Assembly (NCBI RefSeq): GCF_000001735.4
Contig: NC_003076.8
Location: forward strand, 3,224,001 to 3,288,000
Source of the DNA: Arabidopsis thaliana
Taxonomy: Eukaryota > Streptophyta > Magnoliopsida > Brassicales > Brassicaceae
Length of the DNA stretch: 64,000 bases
Reading direction: 5' to 3'
Below, in pieces: positions 52,491 through 64,000 of the stretch. The translations under genes were made by a program, and so were the position numbers. Below the pieces are notes generated by a model. That model saw only the letters and a program-made list of their open reading frames with translations. It searched no databases and was not told the origin of the DNA. Position 1 is the first letter of the stretch, and each line of letters starts with the position of its first letter.

Positions 52491-53827
52491 CGCCAATCTT
52501 ATTTTTAAAGAAGTGACTATATGAAAAGATATGGGACTTGATCGATATGTTAATCACTTTGAAGAATTCGAGCTGAATTATATGTTTCTTGATAGCTAGC
52601 GGGTAAGTAGCAATAAATATTGTTTTAATTTCCTTTAGTCCTCTTTCATTAAAGTCCTCTATATTCAATTTCTCTAACCAACTATTCAAGGGTTTTCTTC
52701 TTCTTTTGGACAGCATGATAATGTCATGGCTTACAATAACTTGCTTTTCTTCAAACTTGCATCATACTAGGTAATGGATCATATATAAATGTAAAAATTC
52801 AAAATTTTGTTTTGTTAATCTACTTAGGATTGTTGGAGAAAAGCATTGTGTTTTTTGAAACAAGAAGCTATTGTTTTGATCAACAGCAATACAGCATGAT
52901 CATGTCTTAGTGAAACACAAAATAAAGAAGATAAAATAAAACAAAACAGAGTACAATTAAATGAAAAGGAAAGATGGTGCCATTGACTAGTTTGGTTTGG
53001 AAATCAATGCGATCAACTTTTTAGGTAATGATTGGTAATTTTTCAAATAGACAATTCGGAATCGAAAAATCTAGGAGATTATTAATTAGATTGATAATCA
53101 TGTACAAGCTGTTAAGACGTAATGTTGTTAATCAATAATCAACAAAAGAAAATAACCAGTTTAGTATTTGCATAGTCAAATAGATGAATTTCTTCTAATG
53201 TAGTTAAGGAATTATATTAGTGTTCCTTCTAAACGATAACAGGACACTAGCTAGCGAGGAGAGATATCTAAAAATGCGCATTAACCAAAAAAAAAAAAAA
53301 AACGCCCCAACATTATTGGGCTGAAATAGTTGGTCATATCGAACTAATGGGCTTTTGTAATGCTGTCCAGAGGCTTGTGTTACAAACTTTGTTTTTATTG
53401 AAAATGATACATACGTCGAATCAAGTTTAGTAAAAATGTATACCCACTGGCCACTGGTTCCATTTTTTACAGAACTTATTTTTAATGGCCTTGTTGTAGT
53501 GTGTGTTGTTAAAGCAAAACCATGTGGGATTATGTTTAAGTGAAAGAGTAATGAAATTGATTTATTATCATTGGATTTACATAAACAGATTAATTCCACC
53601 TCCTCTACACAACCATATGAAGCCCTTCCAATGGTAAATTACACGTGTCAACATTCCATTAGCTTCAACCAAGATAATAATTACTTTCCCCATTCCGACA
53701 CACGAAATCATGATAAAAAAAATTAACGATCAAATAGCGAAATACGAAAATAAATCAAATTCTCACATTAACACCAAAGATTTGAAATAATTTGAGGGAT
53801 AAAAAAAAAATTATATAAAAAAAGTTC
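52491..53827. other. Intergenic between MATE and AGP4
   Basis: MATE promoter on the left, AGP4 3' tail on the right, AT-rich in between. No gene recognised. A 131-codon frame at 53204-53599 (minus) has no family resemblance and crosses an A/T run. Confidence 0.5.
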
Positions 53828-54235
53828 TCAAGCCAAAACGGCGGCGTACATAATAGCGGCGAAGGCGGTTCCGGCGAAGAAAGCCTTGTTGGAGAATGCG
53901 GCGCTTGGGGCAGGGGATGCATCTGAAGGTCCGGGAGCACTGCTTGGGCTCACGGTGGGACCTTCCGGTGCTGGTGGAGAGGCGGTGGGAACATCAGCAG
54001 GAGAAGGAGCAACTGACGGTGGAGTAGTGGCAGGAGCTGGGGTTGCAGCAGGTGGTGGCGTGGCTGGGGCAGGGGTTGCAGCAGGTGGTGGGGTAGCCAC
54101 TGGAGGAGGAGTTGCGACTGGAGGGGGAGTTGCGGGAGGAGGAGTGGCGGTGGGAGTAGGAGCAGGGGCTTGAGCGAGTGCTGAAGTGGCGAATAGAGCC
54201 AACATCAAGAAAACTTGGACAATCTTGGAACCCAT
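53828..54235 (-). CDS. AGP4: Classical arabinogalactan protein AGP4
   Basis: Single-exon, 135-residue precursor of a GPI-anchored proteoglycan of the cell surface and wall. Signal peptide about 1-21 (SKIVQVFLMLALFATSALAQ), then a central Pro/Ala/Thr/Ser-rich region of about 90 residues built of TPPPA, TPPPV and TPAPA repeats that direct hydroxylation and arabinogalactan addition. The C-terminal hydrophobic tail (FFAGTAFAAIMYAAVLA) is the GPI-anchor signal, with a small-residue cleavage site near APSAAFS. The strong repetition gives a long antisense frame (53886-54173), which is an artefact of codon composition. Confidence 0.94.
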   Translation of the reverse strand: MGSKIVQVFLMLALFATSALAQAPAPTPTATPPPATPPPVATPPPVATPPPAATPAPATPPPAATPAPATTPPSVAPSPADVPTASPPAPEGPTVSPSSAPGPSDASPAPSAAFSNKAFFAGTAFAAIMYAAVLA

Positions 54236-56610
54236 TTCTCTCTCTTTCTCTTTGGAAAATGCTTCTTCTTCTTTTGGTGTTAGAGTGAGGGAGAGAGATT
54301 ATGAGAGAGTTGTGAAGGTGAGGAAAAATGGAAGAGATGTATAAAAAGGAGGAAAAATGTGAAGAATTATTTCGATTAAATTAAAACAAGATTCCTATAA
54401 ATCTCTTTTAATATATTAAAGATAAATTTTGCAGACTAACATGCAAACGCATAATTGTAACATGGGGTTGCCCTAGCATTAATATATTTTAAGTATTTTT
54501 TATAACATAAATGAATATGATTAGACTATGCTTAATTACATATTGAATATGATTAATGAACATACATATTACTAGGTAAATTAGTTTTACATATGGAAAG
54601 AAAAAATATCAAACTTATTAGGCGGATGAAGTCTTAACATGTTATTATTATATTGACTTTCCTTAGTATACAATCCATAATCATGAATTAACGTTAACAT
54701 AAGAGCTGTAAATTATGATTAGGTGAATAAACTTCTGACTTATCGAGCTGTGATTGGATGGTGAATATAATTGGAGAGAGAATCAAATATTTGTAATGAT
54801 ACACGTATAGTTGAAAATATCAAGGTAAACAAAGTCCATGACATGGCAAATGTGGGGAGACAGCTAACATGTTCAGTTCAAGAACTAAGAGTTGCAACTT
54901 AGCATGTCTTTTTGTCTACTTGATCCACCAGTCTTTTTTATTCTTTTTTCATGTACACTTTTATTTTCTTTAGTTTATGGTATATATTTTGGCAAAATAT
55001 TGGTAGTATAATAAAGAAATGTGAAAAACTTGTAATAATCATTAAACCATGTGCCTGACCTGATAAGATCATTGAATTAGTTTTTGTGAAAATTATTGGC
55101 GTTGTTACCGTTGTACATTGCTAATAGACCCGTTGGAAAGAGCTGTCAGTGGATTTAAATATTTTGTATAAATATAATAAGGTAACAGAAGAAAAATGTA
55201 TAAAATAAGACTTTTTGATAGCCTGTAAAGGCTACTTCGACAGTGATTCAGAAGGTAAGGTGTCATTTTGAAAGTTCTTATCGATCGAATGTTTATTAGT
55301 GAATCTGAAATCATATATAGTTGGCATTTTATTGCCACTTGATGTGATATTATAACATCTATTCTTTCCCCAAAAAAAGTATAACCATATAAAATCGAAT
55401 AAGCTCAAATGTTATTACACCAAAATAATAGTCATTGTTAAGATGAACATATTGCTACAAGTCGCTACTTTGAAAATTTGTTGTTTGATGTTAAAGAAAT
55501 TTGGTTGTTTGATTCCATAAAGTGTAGAGAACCAGTTTGATTATGAACTGATAAACAGATAAAGTATTACCAAAATGAAAAATCAGATAAATGTTTAATG
55601 ATTAATGAACTAGAATGTACAATTTATCTAATTCGTTTGTACAAATGTCCAAGAGGATTACAAAATTGTTTATCAGGTTACAACCAAAATATTGGTTTAA
55701 AGACTAAACCAATCTCTAATCTCTGATATTTCACTGATAGCCACCGATCCCATTTTCTAAATATCTTTTATTGCCGTACCATTAATTTTGATTTCATTTT
55801 GTCAATAACACAATAATGAGCCTTAACCAACTCATTAAACAGAAGGGACCATGTACAACAAATCTGTGTTTGAAAACATTTAGGCTAAAGAACACAATTA
55901 TGTTATTATAGTCAATGATAGCCAAAAAGAAAGTAGCCCTGGCATAAACAAATATGGTCTAGTTAATATAGTAGTGTATTGAATTATCTTTTTGACTCTA
56001 TTTAGGCTAAGTAAGGCCCATGTTCATACACCGACCACGAAAGTGGTTTCCCACCAAGCTGATTTGAACAACCAACGATCTGAGTTGTGTAACACCCACC
56101 TCTCGGGTATAATCTCACTACCTTGTTGAAGTTTAATATTATATCATCATAACTAAAATTTTATTGTAGCAAGCCCATTTCTGAGGAATAAAGAGCCTAT
56201 AATACAAATGGATCTGTACCTAATTAACCCCAAACTTTTCTCCAAAGAAGAAAAAATCTAAATGGGCTAATTGTAAGCCCAAAACTTTACGAGCCACTTT
56301 AAAAAAGGGTCCGTTGCACTTGCGATTAAAAAGTCAACTCTCGCTCAACTGTTTTTCCCCGCTATAATATTTGGCGGGAAGCCAAACAATAGCCTTACTT
56401 AACCATAACACTTTTTGTTTGTTAAAGTACTTACCATAAACATGCCATAACCATCTTATCTTCTTAATTATGCAATTTTTCTAAACCGCTTTTATCAAAT
56501 ATTACCAGGCTAAAAGAAAAGCAATTTTTTTCTGTGATTTTTCATTAAATAAAATCCAAATTGAGACAATGGAAAAAGAGAGAAATAGATAAAAAGGAAG
56601 ATGAGGAAAA
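54236..56610. other. Intergenic between AGP4 and CYCD4;2
   Basis: AGP4 promoter (CT-rich leader at 54236-54320) and about 2 kb of AT-rich DNA. I see no gene, RNA or named repeat in it. Confidence 0.55.
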
Positions 56611-58342
56611 TTAAGAAAGAGAAGTGAGGGAGGAGGAAACAGAAGCAGTAGAAAGAGAATGAGAATAACGACGACTCTTAAATTGTAAGACTGTATTATT
56701 TGGTGTTTGTGAACTTGAACTTGATCCGTCTCTCTCTATCATTTCACCAATCTTCTTCACTCTCTCCTGCACACACACACACACACACACATAAAAACCA
56801 GACAAGTAAAACGTAAAGCTTGAGCCCCTTTTTGGTCCCTACGAGGACCCAAGTCACTTAGTTTGATTGTGATTGGAACCATTAGATTTTGGAGTGACAA
56901 AAACAAAAGAAAATAACATTTTTACCAACATGTGAATGTGTCACGAGATTTCAAAACATGAAGACTATAATTGAACTCTTCTTTTTGGTCTACACACAAA
57001 CTAGTTTTTCGAATAAAAAGGGATTTCAAAGAGGGGACATTAAAAGACAATGTGTGCATTAATGTATGCCTATATCTATGTCTCATGATTTTCCATATTT
57101 TTGACAATCTATTGAACCACTACTTTTGTAAATGAAGGAGACTTTTGGTGACTTCTCTTACCTTTTCAAGGCTTGAGAAGGAAGAAGAGAAGGAGAATTT
57201 GTCAAAGTGTTCTCCAGAAACAGAAAGAGCAACTGCAGCAGCAATCTCTGAAGCTCTAAACTCCAAGAAGTCAATACCTGCCCACACATCAACAATCTTT
57301 TTCACAACCACCATCAATCATTTCTAACCCCAAAAGTCCATAACCCCATAACTCAAAAGCAAAACTGAGGTTTAGAAAACCAGAACCCCTTTGAAAAAGA
57401 AGAGACCTAATCTATCACCTTTGGTTGTGCTGGCTATCACTTGTAGTGATCTAGTTACCAATCTGCTATGTGGTTCTTGATCATAGCCATTGATCTTACT
57501 CAGGAAGTATCTAACGTAAGAGCACGGTGTCACTGCCCGTAACCTCCATCTCAATACGTTCAACACCAAAAGTTCCATCCTTTGAACTGATTTAGCCTCA
57601 AACACGAACATGGGAGCTCCAACCTATTAATGTCATCATTACTACAATGTTACAACTTTGGTTTTAATGCTACACAATAAGAGACAATGAGATTATTAAT
57701 AGAACCTGCAGCTGCATTAACTCTGGAACATTAGTTTCCTCTATTTTAGCTGCCAATGATAAACAAGCAACAGCCAACAATTGTACAGTCCAAGCTTTTC
57801 CACTCTACACAAGAATCATAAACCTTTCAATCCATAACCAAAGAGATTAATAAAATCTTAAGCCAAGGATGAAACTTACAGGTAAGTCATGAACAGATAA
57901 GAAACGATCCAAGTAGTTCATTGCTAGACATATACACAATGGTCCAAATTGAAGTTCCTCACAGGCCTGTAATAATAATCAAAGACACAAAACAAAGATA
58001 AGGCAAAAGTCATGTCTTTTTTCATATCAAAGTCATCAGATTATTGACTTGGGTAAGAATTGAGTCAACAGAAGAAACAAAGAAGAAATTTTTGTCTGAT
58101 TTACTGACCTTCCAAATCCAACCAAGGGCTTGGATTCTGACATTGAAATCCAAATCTCCGTTTCTCAGTCTCTTGAGGTAATCATCTCTCGGTGAGTGTT
58201 GTCTCTCTTTCTCAATCATCTCTCTAACGATCTCTTCGCTCTCCAGAGGAAAACCCATCTGAAAAATCGATCTTGTGTCGACAGAATTGCTCTTCTCATC
58301 ATCAAAATTGGATACAAGATTTGGTTCCATAAATTCAGCCAT
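56611..58342 (-). CDS. CYCD4;2: D-type cyclin CYCD4;2
   Basis: G1 cyclin that activates a CDK to promote cell division; in A. thaliana it is implicated in stomatal-lineage divisions of the hypocotyl. Six exons: 58109-58342, 57880-57966, 57706-57804, 57419-57623, 57162-57277 and 56611-56766, total 298 residues. The cyclin box carries [37 protein letters not shown] and [20 protein letters not shown], followed by the C-terminal cyclin fold ([21 protein letters not shown]). The N-terminus has no LxCxE retinoblastoma-binding motif, which most D cyclins carry, and there is no clear PEST tail. Both absences match what is known for CYCD4;2. The last intron ends in a pure (TG)n run before the acceptor. 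Confidence 0.95.
56770..56791 (-). repeat. (TG)11 microsatellite at a splice acceptor
   Basis: Eleven CA units on the plus strand, read as TG on the CYCD4;2 sense strand, replace the polypyrimidine tract of the last intron and end in GCAG at the exon border. Confidence 0.9.
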
Positions 58343-60451
58343 TATAGAGCGTCAAAAATTGTAGCTTTCTTTCGATCTATACAAATTTTACTGTTACAGG
58401 ATTTGGAGGAAAAAATATGGTTTTTATAGTATAAGAGATTCAACTGAAGAAAAGATTTGGTCTCTGTTTTTATGTCTTTTCTAATTTTATTTTTGCTCTA
58501 TTGTAGAATTTGCTTTGGGTCAAAACCAAAAAGAAAGAAGAGAGAGATGGGAGCTTTTAATATTGTAATTTGTAAGAGAAGAAAATGTTATTTTTGGTAA
58601 GAGATAAAATGTGAAGGAGAGAGGATAACAAAAGATTAAAAAGATAAGAAAATTAGCATTTTTATAATGGAAATAAATATTTTTATTCAAAATATGGGAA
58701 ACTATATAATAAGGAAAATTTATGTGAAAAGGGTCAATGGTTGCTCTTTATTGGATACATTTTAAGATATATGGTATAACAACTTAGATTTTCGTTATTT
58801 TTAGATTGAAAATATGGCGAGTCATTCGTTTTCTAAGTTTTGATTTGAGAAAAAATCTTAGATTTATACTTCAACAAATTTAATGGATATGTATATGCAA
58901 GAGATTTTATGTAAATCTTGGTACATTAGTTACAATATATTCAAATTATTTTATATTTTAATAAAAATAATTATTATGGAAACACATCAAGTTTTAAACA
59001 GAAAATATTACATTAGATGATAAGAAATTGCAAATATGAGCGAGTCATTTGTGTTCTAGTTATTTTATGAATATATAAATATGAATACGAAAGACATTTT
59101 ATGTAATTTTTGGTATATTAGTTAGAATATATTTGTATATTAGTTAGAATATATTCATATTATTTTATATTTTAATACAAAATTATCATGGAAACGCACA
59201 TCAAATTATGAACAGAAAATATTACATTAGATAGTAAATTGCATTAAAATATTTTTCAGTGACAAAATGGAAACGAATTAGGAATTTGAAGTAGAGGCCA
59301 AGTCAATGAATATCTAGTCATTATATTAGTGTTGTTAGTTAGAAGCTAATATTGTTGCTGGTGAGGTGAGAAGTGTGAATATCGTTTGCACCAAACATAT
59401 TCGTGGACTACAATATAATTAGCTTGAGAACACCGAATTTTCAGAACCCCCTGCATAAGCATAAGATCATGTGATTGTCATATGCAATCATTAGATAACT
59501 AACATGAGGAGACTCATCTCAAGTCTTTTTGGCTATCGAAAATCATTTGCTACATAATAGTTAAAAGGAGAGCACACATATTGTGATCCATTCATCTATT
59601 TGCATTTAGACTGAAAAGGAAAACTCTTAACAAAAGAACTGAAAACCAAAAAGTTCAAAGAAAAGAAACCCGTAAAAATAATACCACTACTTAAGAAAAT
59701 CCAAATACAATTAAACTTCAAGAATAAACATCTTTAAAATCATATAAAGCTTTTAACATGACAAGCTTTATATAAATAATGAACGTGGACTGGAATCACG
59801 TGTGAGCGAGCAACTTTGGTTTTTACAGTATCTTTCTCTGAAAAGATTGGTGGAAGAAAAAGAAAAGTTGGAGTAATGTATGAGAAAACAACTAAATGTC
59901 TCAGAATTCGACCAAAGACTGTTATTTTTATAAATAGTTTTCATGCATGCAATGCAGACAAAGTGGTCCAAGTACACTTTTGATATTTTGCATCTCTTTG
60001 CGTAATGAGAGATTCGACTTCTTTGATACGTGTGTGCTTCTCTATGGTCGCATTCTTCCACAGCCTATGTTGCACAGATTTTCTTGGTTTGACTGGATTT
60101 TATATACGTAACAACATTGACGATTTTTATTATTCACAGTTTCACACCGACAAAAAATCCACGAATTTTGGGTTCCAACTTGATTTTGACGATACAGTAG
60201 AAGGATCATAATTTAACCAGAGGAGCCTTAAGGAGAAAGATGTTTTTAAGGCTTGAGCAGAGTCGAGACAATAAATATTAAGAGCACAGAGGTTTAGTAG
60301 AGTAGATAAATCATCAAGCTGTGCACAATCATAATCATCATAAACACTTCAATCTTTTTTCACAGTTTTTGAGCAAAGGTTATGGGGATTTTGAGATCGA
60401 TTTGGTGGCAGAAACATCGCGTAACAACCCTCCCCCCCTTCATCTAGATCC
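58343..60451. other. Intergenic, CYCD4;2 upstream and GRF6 3' flank
   Basis: About 2.1 kb of AT-rich DNA. It holds the CYCD4;2 promoter on the left, an imperfect tandem repeat at 58811-59240, and the 3' tail of the 14-3-3 gene on the right. No gene seen. Confidence 0.55.
58811..59240. repeat. Imperfect tandem duplication, period about 215 bp
   Basis: Two diverged copies. Each begins with an AATATG(A)GCGAGTCATT phrase (about 58813 and 59034) and each contains TTATTTTATATTTTAATA and GAAAATATTACATTAGAT near its end. Unique AT-rich DNA flanks them; no transposon signature was found. Confidence 0.75.
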
Positions 60452-62261
<1,810 letters not shown>

Positions 62262-62650
62262 TAGAGAGAGAAAGAGAGAGATTTGATTTTTTTTTGTTTA
62301 ATGGGGAAAATTTGAAGAAAATGGGAAAGAGAAAGAGAGAAGAAGAATAAAGGGCAAAGAGTCAGGTGGGCTATTAAAAATAGATGTATATTAAACCCAC
62401 GCGCAAGTGTGTTCACTTTCGATTATACGACGGCGTTTGATGTTATAGTCTTTCGTAGAGTGAGGAGCGTGGTTTGTGTTGGCGAGTGGGATGGTTGGGA
62501 GGGTTTGGGGTTTGTGATAAGAGCGAGTGAATGGACGATAATAGTTTTTTAGTGAGTCAGCTTCTAGTCACTAGTTTTAAAGTCAGAACTCTGATTGGGC
62601 CTTTATTAGGCCTAATATGGGCCTTATGAATTCCAATACTTATGAAGTTT
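62262..62650 (-). promoter_or_regulatory. GRF6 leader and promoter with site II elements
   Basis: A GA/CT-rich leader precedes the ATG. Two TGGGCC elements at 62596-62601 and 62618-62623, about 340-360 bp upstream of the start codon, resemble TCP-bound site II elements of actively expressed genes. Confidence 0.5.
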
Positions 62651-63540
62651 GTAATACACACCTTTTTTTTTGTTGTTGCATAAAATGCGAAAACTTTTTC
62701 TTAAAGAGAAATAAAGTACATAATTTAAAAGACTAAAGTATATATTCTTTTAATATTAAAGTATATTAACCAAAATGGAAATCAATAGTTAGTAGTAGTG
62801 TCGTCTGCAAAGGAAAAAAGTGAAAAATAAAAAGACAAAGTCCGAGAAAGGAGACTTTTTAATACGTTCATGTGGTCAACCGTCACCGTGAGTCCAGAAG
62901 GAATTTTTTTTTGCATCGACGGATGGGAACAAGCTCCGTCTCTCGGCCGTTATGTTTTCTTTCGGCCTTTACTTTGGACTTTCACAACTCATTTTTCTTT
63001 TTCTTTTTCTCTTTCACAACTCTTTATCACTGCAAAAAACAATAAGGATATGCCTTTTTGATTCTTATCTTGTTATTGTTATATGATGATTTACAGGTTT
63101 TAGATGAGATATTTGTGACTCGAATGCAAAGCTTAATCGGGAATTCGTTAAAGGACGAAAATTTGGAGGCACCAAGATTGATAATGGAGCTTCGGTCTAT
63201 GCTTTTGTAAACGCTATATGGAAAACTGCATACTGTACTACTTGGAGAAGAAGAGAGAAAAAATATGTTGATAGAAACCATACTTTGAACATTCAGCTAT
63301 AAGAGTTGGGCATGGTGTAGTTAGATTAGTGATGACTCATATGTTCATTTTGGTTCTATTGTTAATAAAATGTATATATATATATATATAAACTCAGCGA
63401 TCGTTTCAAGTTTCTATAAATCTGATATACAAATTCATCACTGTTGCCACCAAAATAAGAATGAAAGAGAGAAGGGGCGCTTTGGTCAACTGAGCGGTTG
63501 TTTGTTTAAAGGGCGGGAAATTGTTTTGAAAGACAAAATA
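62651..63540. other. Intergenic between GRF6 and tRNA-Ser
   Basis: AT-rich spacer with a (TA)n run at about 63371-63390. No coding feature recognised. Confidence 0.5.
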
Positions 63541-63552
63541 TTAAAAAAATAT

Positions 63553-63634
63553 CGTCGCCTGAGAGATTCGAACTCTCGCGGGGAAACCCCATGTACTTAG
63601 CAGGCACACGCCTTAACCACTCGGCCAAAGCGAC
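63553..63634 (-). tRNA. tRNA-Ser (anticodon GCU)
   Basis: 82-nt class II tRNA. On the minus strand the 5' end is GTCGCTTTGGCCGAGTGGTT, which includes the A box (TGGCCGAGTGG). The anticodon loop is CTGCTAA with anticodon GCT between paired TGTGC and GTACA stems, followed by a long variable arm, the T-arm GAGAGTTCGAATCTCTC (B box) and the closing AGGCGAC, which pairs with the 5' end over seven bases with one G-T pair. Discriminator base G. No intron. A run of T on the sense strand at 63543-63549, just past the 3' end, is a good polymerase III terminator. Reads AGC and AGU serine codons. Confidence 0.97.
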
Positions 63635-63821
63635 TATGTTGTTTGCTGAAGGATTAGCTACTATATAATGTTGTTTTACATAAGTAAAGCGTGGAGCTTA
63701 CTCGCGTATGTTGCGCGTACGTATGCGTTGTGCTTGTGGTAAAGTGAAAAACACTTTGTGGTTTGTTTTTCGATTGGTCCAGTTCTCTTCAGTTCTTCTT
63801 CTTCTCGTCACAGGAAGAAAA

Positions 63822-63893
63822 ATGTTCTGTTCCTCGCAGCTCTCACAGCCAATGAATGGCCTCAAAGACATAGTTGAGACGAGAAATTTTAAG
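63822..63893 (+). CDS. First coding exon of a HAD-like hydrolase gene (continues beyond window)
   Basis: Probable start of the next plus-strand gene, thought to be AT5G10460. The ATG at 63822 opens MFCSSQLSQPMNGLKDIVET followed by RNFK, and the frame runs into a GTTTGA donor at 63894. In plant members of the HAD-type hydrolase family a similar segment precedes the catalytic motif WLLDQFGVLHDG, which would be in the next exon and is not visible here. A second in-frame ATG (MNGLKD) could be the real start, with the first 10 residues as extension. Function cannot be read from this piece alone. Confidence 0.6.
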
Positions 63894-64000
63894 GTTTGAC
63901 CTTCAATTTACTGTCTTCTTATGTGCTCTCTGACTTTCTCCTCCTCTTATGACGAGCGAAGCCATTAACATATCTATGTTAGTCTGATGATCCGATTGTC

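Noticed and set aside
53886-54173. 95-codon Gly/Ala/Val-rich plus-strand frame opposite AGP4
   Set aside because: It is the mirror of the Pro/Ala/Thr codon repeats of AGP4; such antisense frames arise from composition alone.

Overview
This is nuclear DNA of a small-genome flowering plant. The genes have many short introns, the intergenic DNA is AT-rich, ribosomal and other housekeeping promoters carry telo-box and TGGGCC elements, and there is a nuclear-type tRNA-Ser(GCU). The encoded proteins and their order match what I remember of Arabidopsis thaliana chromosome 5, roughly AT5G10270 to AT5G10460. That identification is from memory, not from a search. For 14 of the 15 multi-exon genes lying wholly inside the window I traced every exon and the lengths add up to an open frame. 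The first gene is cut by the window edge and the last one continues beyond it.

Layout. 1-0.7 kb: 5' part of CDKC;1 (minus strand). 0.9-8.7 kb: a long stretch with no convincing protein gene. 8.8-10 kb: MYB92. 11.5-14.2 kb: an LRR-II receptor kinase. 15.7-16.7 kb: MES5/hydroxynitrile lyase. 17.7-18.1 kb: EPFL1 peptide precursor. 20.2-22.6 kb: a 14-exon gene of unknown function. 24.0-25.9 kb: histidine-biosynthesis gene HISN6A. 29.9-31.0 kb: an F-box gene. 31.7-33.7 kb: nuclear poly(A)-binding protein PABN3. 34.7-36.1 kb: RPS6B. 37.2-43.2 kb: a giant DEAH helicase/RBR ubiquitin ligase fusion. 43.8-44.7 kb: ATL55/RING1. 45.1-46.9 kb: two histone H3.1 genes. 48.0-49.1 kb: an ANTH clathrin adaptor. 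49.6-52.5 kb: a MATE transporter. 53.8-54.2 kb: AGP4. 56.6-58.3 kb: CYCD4;2. 60.5-62.3 kb: 14-3-3 lambda. 63.6 kb: tRNA-Ser. 63.8 kb onward: start of a HAD-like hydrolase gene.

The genes mostly act independently. Several belong to growth and cell-cycle programmes (CDKC;1, CYCD4;2, S-phase H3.1, RPS6B) and others to surface signalling (LRR kinase, EPFL1, AGP4). From memory, the run H3.1 - ANTH - MATE - AGP - CYCD4 - 14-3-3 is repeated near the far end of the same chromosome (around AT5G65350-AT5G65430). That fits an old segmental duplication.

The most unusual stretch is 23.2-29.3 kb around HISN6A. The gene sits between two identical 193-bp direct repeats 5.2 kb apart. There is also a 175-bp inverted repeat (one mismatch), a 52-bp perfect inverted repeat, a 38-bp-stem hairpin, an old repeat-rich LTR-element fossil starting a few hundred bases upstream of the gene, and an unidentified GC-rich duplicated motif. 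This architecture could make the gene prone to loss or silencing. I know HISN6A as one partner of a reported two-locus incompatibility between Arabidopsis accessions. I found no wholly new gene system; the other observations concern splicing and gene structure.
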